IMG/VR virus record: IMGVR_UViG_3300030098_006729
Span: 6,286 to 52,641 of that record
Origin: a virus
Strand: one strand, 5' to 3'
Length of the DNA stretch: 46,356 nt
The notes under the pieces are model-generated. The model did not search any database, was not told the origin of the DNA, and saw nothing but the letters and a program-made list of their open reading frames with translations. Made by a program: the position numbers and the translations under genes. Shown here one piece after another: positions 33,952-41,766 of this stretch; the first letter of the stretch is position 1; every line of letters starts with the position of its first letter.

Positions 33952-36945
33952 ATGGCTATTAAAAAATGTGATGATATTACCGAAGAAGGAAGCGTTGAAA
34001 CAACAGAAGAAACCACTACCCAGACTGAAAGCCAGGGTGTCACCGATTCTGCTGTGCAATCTCAAAATCTTGCCAATCAAGCAGCAACCATGGCTTCTCA
34101 AGCACTCACCAGCGAAATTGCCAGTGCAGAAATATTAGAAGCTGCCGCAGAAATTTATCAAAACAAATATAAACCAAAAGATAGTGCTTATCTTGGAAAA
34201 ACCTTATCAGCTATTGAATCAACAATATACGACGGCACAATAGACCCTATATTAAAAATTGTCAGTTTTGGTAACGGACTTATAAGCGCAGCACGTCCGG
34301 CTGATATTGCTGACCCTCTACGCGCAGAAAGTAGAAGTTTCTATACACTTGATTCAAATGAAAGATTGGTATATTTTGATGAGAATATAAGCGATCACGT
34401 CGAACGATATGGTAACTCTGTAATATCTTTAAATAAAGTTGGAGAACCCATTGAAACACAAAGCACCGCTGGTAGCTTATTAAAAGCTTATCGTCAAGGT
34501 TTTCAAATATCAAGTGACAAGTTTATTGTAAATTCAGACTCTGATGGAGTAATAAATTTAGATCCCGCTTGGGCTGCTTTTATTGACGGCGGTCAGGATT
34601 CAATAACAGGGCTTTCCAGACCATCGCCTCTTATTGATACAAAAACCACATTTACAGATCACTACACAAGAATTGAAACACCATTTACACCAAAAGAAAT
34701 GGAGCGATTTGCAAATGCAATAAACAATCCAGCGTATGGAAAAATAGAACCAGTTTATAGCTATTATGCAACAGGTTATGAAAAATATATTGAACCTTCA
34801 GATGTCAAAGAGTATCAACTTGAAAATCAATTTTCCGTAATAACAAGAGAGCGATCTCCATTGCAAAAAACGCTGACTGATTTAGGAACTGATTATAGAT
34901 ATGTTACAAATGTTCGAACTCTTCACGCTGATCAAGGATATGATATAACTGAAAAATATCAACATATTGGAATTCCACTTGCATCGATACCAGATATTAA
35001 AAAAGTTACGGATACAGATGAATTGTATTCAATGTATAATCTAATCGAAATAAACACAGAAAAAACTGGTCAATTCTTAGTTTCAGCAAAAGATTCCGGC
35101 ATGGTTGATGACTTGTTTAAACACCTTATGGACCAGAATATTGTATACCCAGAAAATATTGCATCTGCTGCACAAGCAAATCGCCTAAACTTTACTTTAT
35201 CCGCTGAAAAAGTTACTTTTAATAATAACGACACCATAATTGATACGGACCTTGTACAACAAAATGTAGCCTTGGTTGATTTAACATCTTGGATATTATC
35301 ATATCTTAGTAAAGCTGGACCAGATGATGTTAATCCTAAATTTAGTGATATTGCTATATTGTTGGGGGTTGATCCTAATTTAGCAGAACTCTCTAGTGAT
35401 TGTAATGCCTTCTTGCAAACTTTAAAAAGTCTTGTATTATCTGGTAAAATATCTCAAGTCATTAATGATAGATTTAGAACATTTGAAGAGATGATGGCTG
35501 GCAAAGAAGCTTATAATGAGACAATAATGTATGAAATTGTTCGAACTGGGGGCACCCCTCAAAGCATCTTCGTTGTAAATTCTGATGAATTAGATATTTT
35601 AAAATATGTCGATACTCAGGTAAAATATAACACTGAGTACAAGTATCGAGTATATGCTCATCAATTAATTGTTGGAACTTCTTATTTTTATGATATTTTT
35701 ACTGGGGCGCAAACTGGAAAAACTGCTAAATTTGCAGTGCAATATGAGCCATCTCTTAAGATTGCAAGATTGCCAGTATTTGAGCAAAGCGTTAGGATCT
35801 TAGATAATGCCCCTGTATTTCCTGATGTTGACATTATTCCATTTAAAGGGGTTAATAATCAATTGTTAATCAACTTAAACGGCAACACTGGCACTTATGT
35901 ATTACAGCCAATTATAATAACTGAGCAAGATAAGACTTTTATTGATTCATATTTAAAAACCAGAGATTTGAGTTCCGGCGACCCAATTACTTATGAATCT
36001 GACGATCCAGTAAATCAGTTTGAAATTTATAGAACAACAACCCCACCAAAATCATACTCAGACTTTTATAATAAACTGCACAAAACAATATCAACAGATG
36101 TCTCGACTTCTACATCTTTTATAGATGATATTGTTCCAAATACTAAATACTATTACACTTTTAGAGCTATGGATGTTCATTTAAATCTCTCAAATCCTAC
36201 AGAAATTTTTATGGTTGAATTAGTTGAATATGAGGGTATGATATTTTTTAATAAAAGTATATACAATTTTGATGATATTAAATACAACAATGTAAAGACA
36301 GAAAGAACATTTAAAAGGTATTTACAAATTAATCCAAACTTAATTCAAACAATGATAAATTATGATAAGACCTTTCCTGATAAACAAATGGACTCTGCTT
36401 TAAAAGCAACGGATGTGCATCTCGGTCGCTCAGAAGAGCCTGTTTGGGAAAAAAGATTTAAAATGAGAATTACATCAAAAAACTCTGGTAAAAAGTTTGA
36501 TATTAATTTTACATGTAAAAAGCGGTTTATCAAGCCAGAGAATCCTCCAATTGATCCAGGTACAATAGCATCAATTGCAAAAATTTCTCAAGGCTTGGCA
36601 GGACAAGATATTTCTAGCGCGGTGTTCCAAACCTTTGGGGAACAAGAGGATAGTAAGAGCCGCCTTCCAGTAACCAGGGAAAATATTTCTAGCGCGTATT
36701 CCCAAACCTTTGACTTTGGGAAACAAGAGGATAGCAAGAGCCGCCTTTCAGTAACCAGGGAAAATATTTCTAGCGCGTATTCCCAAACCTTTGACTTTGG
36801 GGAACAAGAAAAAACAAAGGCAAGCAGAAACCTTAGAAATGTTGACCTTCAAGATACAATTGAAACAATGGAAACAGAGCAGGTTGATACTGAACGCTTA
36901 GAGCAAATACGAAAAAATGTGGGACGTAACTACATTCCCAAGTAA
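33952..36945 (+). CDS. Large virion protein (997 residues), FN3-like module, C-terminal tandem repeats
   Basis: Begins with a Thr/Glu-rich, probably disordered segment (residues 8-30) and an Ala-rich helix. The central part has no recognised family. Around residues 690-760 TSFIDDIVPNTKYYYTFRAM and LNLSNPTEIFMVELVEYEG look like a fibronectin type III module. The last 110 residues contain an in-frame tandem repeat of 25-27 residues (ENISSAYSQTFDFG and QEDSKSRL-x-VTR) in two full and one partial copies. It is most likely a surface-exposed tail or fibre-associated protein, because FN3 modules and recent repeats are common in such proteins. The start is ATG 33952, three bases after the preceding stop. 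Confidence 0.65.
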   Translation: MAIKKCDDITEEGSVETTEETTTQTESQGVTDSAVQSQNLANQAATMASQALTSEIASAEILEAAAEIYQNKYKPKDSAYLGKTLSAIESTIYDGTIDPILKIVSFGNGLISAARPADIADPLRAESRSFYTLDSNERLVYFDENISDHVERYGNSVISLNKVGEPIETQSTAGSLLKAYRQGFQISSDKFIVNSDSDGVINLDPAWAAFIDGGQDSITGLSRPSPLIDTKTTFTDHYTRIETPFTPKEMERFANAINNPAYGKIEPVYSYYATGYEKYIEPSDVKEYQLENQFSVITRERSPLQKTLTDLGTDYRYVTNVRTLHADQGYDITEKYQHIGIPLASIPDIKKVTDTDELYSMYNLIEINTEKTGQFLVSAKDSGMVDDLFKHLMDQNIVYPENIASAAQANRLNFTLSAEKVTFNNNDTIIDTDLVQQNVALVDLTSWILSYLSKAGPDDVNPKFSDIAILLGVDPNLAELSSDCNAFLQTLKSLVLSGKISQVINDRFRTFEEMMAGKEAYNETIMYEIVRTGGTPQSIFVVNSDELDILKYVDTQVKYNTEYKYRVYAHQLIVGTSYFYDIFTGAQTGKTAKFAVQYEPSLKIARLPVFEQSVRILDNAPVFPDVDIIPFKGVNNQLLINLNGNTGTYVLQPIIITEQDKTFIDSYLKTRDLSSGDPITYESDDPVNQFEIYRTTTPPKSYSDFYNKLHKTISTDVSTSTSFIDDIVPNTKYYYTFRAMDVHLNLSNPTEIFMVELVEYEGMIFFNKSIYNFDDIKYNNVKTERTFKRYLQINPNLIQTMINYDKTFPDKQMDSALKATDVHLGRSEEPVWEKRFKMRITSKNSGKKFDINFTCKKRFIKPENPPIDPGTIASIAKISQGLAGQDISSAVFQTFGEQEDSKSRLPVTRENISSAYSQTFDFGKQEDSKSRLSVTRENISSAYSQTFDFGEQEKTKASRNLRNVDLQDTIETMETEQVDTERLEQIRKNVGRNYIPK
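36607..36810 (+). repeat. Near-identical tandem repeat, 75-81 bp units
   Basis: Copy 1 36607-36681 (75 bp), copy 2 36682-36762 (81 bp; it has GACTTT that copy 1 lacks), copy 3 36763-36810 (partial, 48 bp). Copies 2 and 3 agree almost perfectly over their shared length, and copies 1 and 2 differ by a handful of bases. All differences keep the frame. This points to recent duplication or a unit that varies in number. Confidence 0.92.
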
Positions 36946-36992
36946 CATACAGCACAACAATTTAAAATTTGGTGTTTTAATATAATTCAGAA

Positions 36993-37003
36993 CTATTTAA
37001 ATA
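36993..37003 (+). promoter_or_regulatory. CTATTTAA element overlapping late-promoter-like TTTAAATA
   Basis: Third CTATTTAW octamer (36993-37000). It overlaps TTTAAATA at 36996-37003, which matches the T4 late consensus TATAAATA at 7 of 8 positions. It lies in the 79-base gap before ATG 37025, the longest gap inside the structural block after 16 kb, with AAGAGG at 37008-37013 as ribosome binding site. Confidence 0.4.
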
Positions 37004-37024
37004 CGATAAGAGGTTTATAATACT

Positions 37025-37945
37025 ATGGCATTTCTTGATAACTCCGGCGACATTATTCTGGACGCCGTATTAACCGATACTGGAAGACTAAGATTAGCAA
37101 AAGGTGACGGCTCATTCAACATTACAAAATTTGCTCTCGGTGATGACGAGATTAACTACGCACTTTATGACAAGAACCACCCAAGCGGTTCGGCATATTT
37201 TGATATTGAAATTCTACAATCCCCAGTTCTTGAAGCATTTACAAACAATACATCAGTTTTGAAATCTAAATTGATGTCTATCTCAAGAACTAATTTGCTT
37301 TATCTCCCAGAAATTAGAAACAATGACACCGATGGTATTGCAGCAAACGCTACAACAAAACTGGTTTCTATCGCTGTTGACGAAACGACTGTGGATAGCT
37401 TAAAAGCTAGTGATGGAAACCTTTTGGCTGGAATTATTAATGGTGCGGAACTTGATAAAAATAAATCCGATAATCGACGCCTTTTAATGGATCAGGGCAT
37501 TGTTAGCAATGCTATTGGTGCAATTGGTAAAGTCGCCCTCGACGCTGACCTTGTTGAAACACAATATATTATTGAAATTGATAATAGATTGGGGTTCTTG
37601 GCAGACCCTTCTGGTGGTCGAGCCACTCCTTCTTTTATTGACGATGATAATATCGCAAGTTATTATCTGTCCTTAACAACAAATTCAAGTTATTTTAGCA
37701 ATGCTACATTAACAGACAGCGCTGTTTTAAGCGGACCAGCAGGATACAGACTTACTTTGCTTGTGGGACCATCTACCAATTTAAACTCAAGCACTTACTT
37801 ATTCACACAGCTTGGGAGCACAAGTACAATTACACCCATATCAGACGAAGTGCAACTTTACCACATCGATACAACGATTAGAATCACGGGCGCTACAACT
37901 GGATTTAGAGTCGATATCCCAATTAGATTTCTGAAAAAACAATAA
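37025..37945 (+). CDS. Structural protein, probably abundant
   Basis: 306 residues. The N-terminal block FLDNSGDIILDAVLTDTGRL and RLAKGDGSFNITKFALGDDE is one I recall from virion proteins of many large marine phages; function unknown. The rest is beta-rich with Thr/Ser, ending in FRVDIPIRFLKKQ. It has its own candidate late promoter and ribosome binding site upstream, unlike most genes here, which suggests separate and possibly strong expression. Possible roles are a tail surface or fibre protein. Three genes of similar size follow one another (37025, 37963, 39084). Confidence 0.68.
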   Translation: MAFLDNSGDIILDAVLTDTGRLRLAKGDGSFNITKFALGDDEINYALYDKNHPSGSAYFDIEILQSPVLEAFTNNTSVLKSKLMSISRTNLLYLPEIRNNDTDGIAANATTKLVSIAVDETTVDSLKASDGNLLAGIINGAELDKNKSDNRRLLMDQGIVSNAIGAIGKVALDADLVETQYIIEIDNRLGFLADPSGGRATPSFIDDDNIASYYLSLTTNSSYFSNATLTDSAVLSGPAGYRLTLLVGPSTNLNSSTYLFTQLGSTSTITPISDEVQLYHIDTTIRITGATTGFRVDIPIRFLKKQ

Positions 37946-37962
37946 AATATTAGGACTTAAAT

Positions 37963-39057
37963 ATGGCTACAACTTTTAAAACACTTACTGCAAATGATAT
38001 TACCAATACAAGGACATTGTTGCACGAGGCAATTCCATTAACAGGTACAATCGCATCTGGCACTTATTCTGACCTAAATATTAAAACATTCTCTCACGGA
38101 ATGTTTGAATCTGTATTTGACTATCCTTTTTTAAGTTCTTCAGCAAATCACATTTTTGATATTACACATGGGTATGCTGCAACTTCAGAACTCTCTGCCG
38201 CAGCCGCACCCACTCAACAAGCCAAGAAAATTAATATTTATAATCAAATGGCTGCTGTCCTTGTTGGTCACGATGCCAATGGTTCCATCCAGACCTTTGA
38301 CAAAGACGGGAACATCGCTGCCGGTGGCGAAAAAATGAAAGAGGTATTCTTTATTAACTTCTCCAGACTACTGAGCAAAGACGAGATTAAAAAAGACAGC
38401 TTTAGATTAACACTGGCTACCGGATCCGTGGCTGGAAACAAAAAAGGAGGTCCAATAACTCTTGGTGATTACGGCGCTGCGACAAGTTATTTGGTTAACT
38501 CACCAGCAGGTGAATATGGACTTCTGCTCACAGCATCTGCGGCGGCGGATGGAGGTATTGGCAGTCTTGCACCAGTTGGACAAATTTACTATCAAGCGGG
38601 TGTTGCAGTTATTAGTGCTTCTGTTTTTATGGGCACGACCAGTAAATACCATACCACTGTTACTGGAGGAACCTCACATCCACAATCACATCTTGGACCT
38701 GGGCTCGCCTCGGCATCTTATCAAAATCTTGCCACTGGGTCAAGCATCCAAGTGTTGGCAGATTCAATCCGAGATAGAATTGTAGATATTAACTTCAATA
38801 ATACAGTTGAGTTAAATTCAACGATTTATTTCTGTAGAGCAAATCACAATGAATTTAACTATAGTTCAAACCCAACTTATCTTTCTTCGAGTCAAATTCG
38901 TGTAAAGAATACAACTTCCGATAACCCTGTGGCATATATTACAACAGTTGGTCTATATTCATCAGACAATGAACTAATGGCAGTTGCTAAACTTTCTGAG
39001 CCTCTCAAGAAAGATCCAAACACTGAATTGACGCTTAGAGTTCGTTTAGATTATTAA
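37963..39057 (+). CDS. Virion protein, paralogue A (shared C-terminal domain)
   Basis: 364 residues. The N-terminal 200 residues are Ala/Ser/Gly-rich. The last 90 residues contain CRANHNEFNYSSNPTYLSSS, then YITTVGLYSSDNELMAVAKL and SEPLKKDPNTELTLRVRLDY; the same order of motifs ends the next gene product. The EFNYSSNPTY block looks like a conserved assembly or trimerisation domain of tail proteins. No catalytic motif or signal peptide. There is a small gap with TTAGGACT as a weak ribosome binding site before ATG 37963. Confidence 0.68.
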   Translation: MATTFKTLTANDITNTRTLLHEAIPLTGTIASGTYSDLNIKTFSHGMFESVFDYPFLSSSANHIFDITHGYAATSELSAAAAPTQQAKKINIYNQMAAVLVGHDANGSIQTFDKDGNIAAGGEKMKEVFFINFSRLLSKDEIKKDSFRLTLATGSVAGNKKGGPITLGDYGAATSYLVNSPAGEYGLLLTASAAADGGIGSLAPVGQIYYQAGVAVISASVFMGTTSKYHTTVTGGTSHPQSHLGPGLASASYQNLATGSSIQVLADSIRDRIVDINFNNTVELNSTIYFCRANHNEFNYSSNPTYLSSSQIRVKNTTSDNPVAYITTVGLYSSDNELMAVAKLSEPLKKDPNTELTLRVRLDY

Positions 39058-39083
39058 TAATTTAATATCTACTTACTAACATA

Positions 39084-40268
39084 ATGGCGTATAAAAAATT
39101 TAAAAACAACGACATCTTTAGAAATACGTTGGAGATGAATCCTGAATTTGATTTCATAATTAATGATAGCAGGATATTCCTTAATGGAAGAGGAACGGTT
39201 GCGGGGTCGCATGTTGCCAACGCGGGCGATGTGCCAACTGGGCATGTTAGTTTATACGAGTTAAATGTCGATAGACCTACCGGACAAAAGATATATCCAT
39301 TTATAACCAAAGGCGGCACGCTTTCGTCTTTCAGGACAGTTAGTAATTCAACTTTTCGACAATTTGTATACGGCGATGAAATTACTAGTTCTTACCCAAT
39401 GTCCGCAAGTATTGTTCGAGAATTTTTCGCTTCAACAGCCACTTCGAGAACTGGATCAAATAATCATTTAAATTCTCTCAAAAATACGTTAAACTATTAT
39501 ACTCCACATAGCCGACATTATGAGTTTAGCGGCGCTTTTGGGGATAAAGGGACACAAGATGTAAACCTTATCAGTATTCCATCGATTATTTTTGGTTCAC
39601 AAATTAAAAAAGGCACTGTTAATTTGCAGTTCTATGTCAGTGGAACACTTATTGCACAATGTAAAGATGAAAATAGAGATGGCGAACTTATCCAAGTTGG
39701 ACCCCCTGGCACAACAAACTCAGGCTCCGTTGCAGGCGTCGTGTTATATAATGAAGGTTTTGTTTTATTGACTGGAAGTTGGGATATGGCTACTGGACCT
39801 TATGCTACATTTGCCGGAGAAAAATATACTGGCTCACCTGTTTTAAAACCAAAGTGGATTTACTTTGGAGCCGGAGCCAATGATGGACTTGCAAAAGGAA
39901 ATGTGATATCATCTAGTTTCGGTCTTACTTTTAAAGGCACTACAAAAACACAAACAATTATGATGCTGGCGCATGCACAAAAAGGAGAGTTTAATCACTC
40001 CAACAATCCAACTTTTAAAACCTTTGGTCAAGGACAGCAACCAATGACTGCCTCTAATGCGTATGTCGAGCCCAACGATCTTACAATTAAAAATATCGCA
40101 TCCTCTTCGTATTCAGATCCATATGCAGATTTTAAAAAGACAACATACATATCTTCGGTAGCAATCTACGACGAGAACAAAAACTTAATCGGTATTGCAA
40201 AACTTGCAACTCCAGTTAAAAAAACCGAAGACATAGAATATACATTTAAAATGAAATTAGACATTTAA
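39084..40268 (+). CDS. Virion protein, paralogue B (shared C-terminal domain)
   Basis: 394 residues. The C-terminal 110 residues run AQKGEFNHSNNPTFKTFG, then TTYISSVAIYDENKNLIGIA and KLATPVKK-x-x-x-x-x-YTFKMKLDI, matching the previous protein motif by motif. The N-terminal region differs and contains GRGTVAGSHVANAGDVPTGH. The pair probably arose by duplication followed by replacement or divergence of the N-terminal part. A structural role in the tail is inferred from position at the end of the virion block. No good Shine-Dalgarno precedes ATG 39084. Confidence 0.68.
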   Translation: MAYKKFKNNDIFRNTLEMNPEFDFIINDSRIFLNGRGTVAGSHVANAGDVPTGHVSLYELNVDRPTGQKIYPFITKGGTLSSFRTVSNSTFRQFVYGDEITSSYPMSASIVREFFASTATSRTGSNNHLNSLKNTLNYYTPHSRHYEFSGAFGDKGTQDVNLISIPSIIFGSQIKKGTVNLQFYVSGTLIAQCKDENRDGELIQVGPPGTTNSGSVAGVVLYNEGFVLLTGSWDMATGPYATFAGEKYTGSPVLKPKWIYFGAGANDGLAKGNVISSSFGLTFKGTTKTQTIMMLAHAQKGEFNHSNNPTFKTFGQGQQPMTASNAYVEPNDLTIKNIASSSYSDPYADFKKTTYISSVAIYDENKNLIGIAKLATPVKKTEDIEYTFKMKLDI

Positions 40269-40269
40269 T

Positions 40270-40800
40270 ATGAAAACACTGGGACTTGATATAAGTTCCT
40301 CCAAGATAGGCATAGCACTCCTCAATGGGGATGATATCGTTATTAGCGAAGTGCTGAAGTTTAAGCCAAAAACATCTTTGGAGGAACGCGCTGAAATATT
40401 TGAACAGCGCATGCGACAAATAAACGAACAACATGTTATCTATGATGTGTTTGTGGAGCAACCTGCAATAATGTTTAAAGGCGGTAAAACCACTGCTTTT
40501 ACTATGGCAACACTCCAGAGGTTTAACGGAATGTGCTGCTATGTCGTGAATATTGTTTTTGAAATGGAGGCAGAACTTATTAATCCAAATTCTGCTCGCG
40601 CGACTCTTGGCATAAAGGTTCCAAGAGGTATACCAACAAAGGACAAGAAAAACTTTATTATCGAAAGAATGTCTGAAAAGTTTGGAGACGACTTTACATA
40701 CAATGTAACACGCCATGGAAACCCACAGCCAGGAACTGATGATAGGGCAGACGCACTTGTTGTAGCTTTGGCTGGACCAATATTGCTTGACGCAAGTTAA
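40270..40800 (+). CDS. RuvC-like Holliday junction resolvase
   Basis: 176 residues of the RNase H-like fold used by RuvC and related phage resolvases. The acidic active-site residues are in place: Asp7 in LGLDISSSKIG, Glu63 in VFVEQPA, and Asp157/158 with Asp161 in TDDRADALVVALAG. It would cut branched DNA before packaging, the job done by endonuclease VII (gp49) in T4, which is not related. It follows the last virion gene by one base with no Shine-Dalgarno, so its translation probably depends on coupling. Its coding end carries the -35 region of the promoter for the primase gene. Confidence 0.85.
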   Translation: MKTLGLDISSSKIGIALLNGDDIVISEVLKFKPKTSLEERAEIFEQRMRQINEQHVIYDVFVEQPAIMFKGGKTTAFTMATLQRFNGMCCYVVNIVFEMEAELINPNSARATLGIKVPRGIPTKDKKNFIIERMSEKFGDDFTYNVTRHGNPQPGTDDRADALVVALAGPILLDAS

Positions 40801-40815
40801 ACTTCGTGTTATAGT
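40787..40815 (+). promoter_or_regulatory. Sigma70-type promoter with extended -10, in front of primase
   Basis: TTGACG at 40787-40792, 17-base spacer, TATAGT at 40810-40815, preceded by TGT so the -10 reads TGTTATAGT. Form and spacer agree with the promoter at 5834 (nine of 17 spacer bases identical, including GTGT next to the -10). The expected start point is at about 40822, the A of the primase ATG. It would give the replication genes an early or middle transcript independent of the virion operon. Confidence 0.68.
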
Positions 40816-40821
40816 ATATCT

Positions 40822-41757
40822 ATGCAGAAAAAGTTTAAGATTATATCCGCCATCCTTGGGGATAGTTATCGCTCAAATGATGAGCATCTATTCGCGTGCC
40901 CATATTGCAAACATCATAAGAAAAAGCTTTCAATAAACATTGAAAAGAATGTATATAAGTGCTGGATTTGCGAAACAACGGGTAAAGATATTCGTCGCAT
41001 TGTTCGCCGCTATGGGGATTTCAATCAATTACAAGAATGGGATAAACTTAGCAATCGTGTTAATATCACTGACTTTGATGATATTTTTGCGATTGAAGAG
41101 GACAATGAACCACTACCGGAAAAATTAGATATGCCACAAGGCTTTACATCTTTAAATAATGAGCCATCGCTCTCGGCATCTCCAGCGCTAAACTATCTTA
41201 AAAGACGAGGCGTGACAGAAGCTGACATTCTATATTGGAAAATGGGATATTGTATGGAGGGTCGTTATGCCAAGCGGGTCATTGTCCCTTCGTTCGATGT
41301 CAATGGTGATTTAAATTATTTCATAGCCAGGGCTTTTTCATCTGATCCTCGTAAATATCTCAACCCGCCTTGCTCTAAAGATGTTGTGTTTAACGAGCTT
41401 TATTTAGAGTGGGATACAGACCTTATAATTACTGAGGGTGTGTTTGACGCAATTGTAGCAGGTCCAAATGCCGTACCAATTCTTGGCTCTACGTTACGAC
41501 CTAACTCTAAGTTATTTATGAAGATTGTTCAAAATGACACACCAGTTTTCTTAGCACTTGACCCAGACGCTGTTAAGAAAGAGCAAAGAATTATAAAAAT
41601 GTTCTTGAATTATGGTGTAGAATTGTATAAAATAGATACTGTAGGCTATGAAGATGTAGCCGAAATGGGTCGAGAAGAGTTTATCAGAAGAAAGCAAAAC
41701 GCTATTGCTGTTGTAGAAAGTGATTATCTTTTAGAGCAAGCGATTGCTAATATTTAA
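40822..41757 (+). CDS. DNA primase (DnaG/gp61-type)
   Basis: 311 residues. The N-terminal zinc-binding domain has CPYCKHH (C26, C29, H31/H32) and CWIC (C47, C50), the CHC2-type motif that reads the template. A Toprim domain follows, with TEGVFDA (Glu205) and ALDPDA (Asp247, Asp249), the metal residues for primer synthesis. T4 gp61 is 342 residues. It would make RNA primers for lagging-strand synthesis together with a helicase encoded outside this window. The frame is the same as that of the resolvase gene upstream and is separated by its TAA and seven codons. No Shine-Dalgarno is seen, and the promoter puts the transcript start at or next to the ATG, so the mRNA may be leaderless. Confidence 0.87.
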   Translation: MQKKFKIISAILGDSYRSNDEHLFACPYCKHHKKKLSINIEKNVYKCWICETTGKDIRRIVRRYGDFNQLQEWDKLSNRVNITDFDDIFAIEEDNEPLPEKLDMPQGFTSLNNEPSLSASPALNYLKRRGVTEADILYWKMGYCMEGRYAKRVIVPSFDVNGDLNYFIARAFSSDPRKYLNPPCSKDVVFNELYLEWDTDLIITEGVFDAIVAGPNAVPILGSTLRPNSKLFMKIVQNDTPVFLALDPDAVKKEQRIIKMFLNYGVELYKIDTVGYEDVAEMGREEFIRRKQNAIAVVESDYLLEQAIANI

Positions 41758-41766
41758 TGGGGTTAT

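Noticed and set aside
36607-36810. CRISPR-like repeat array
   Set aside because: Units are contiguous without unique spacers, in frame, and inside a long coding region; it is a protein repeat.
40246-40716. 156-codon open frame on the minus strand
   Set aside because: Antisense to the resolvase gene, whose active-site residues are intact; Cys/His-rich reading is a by-product of the frame.
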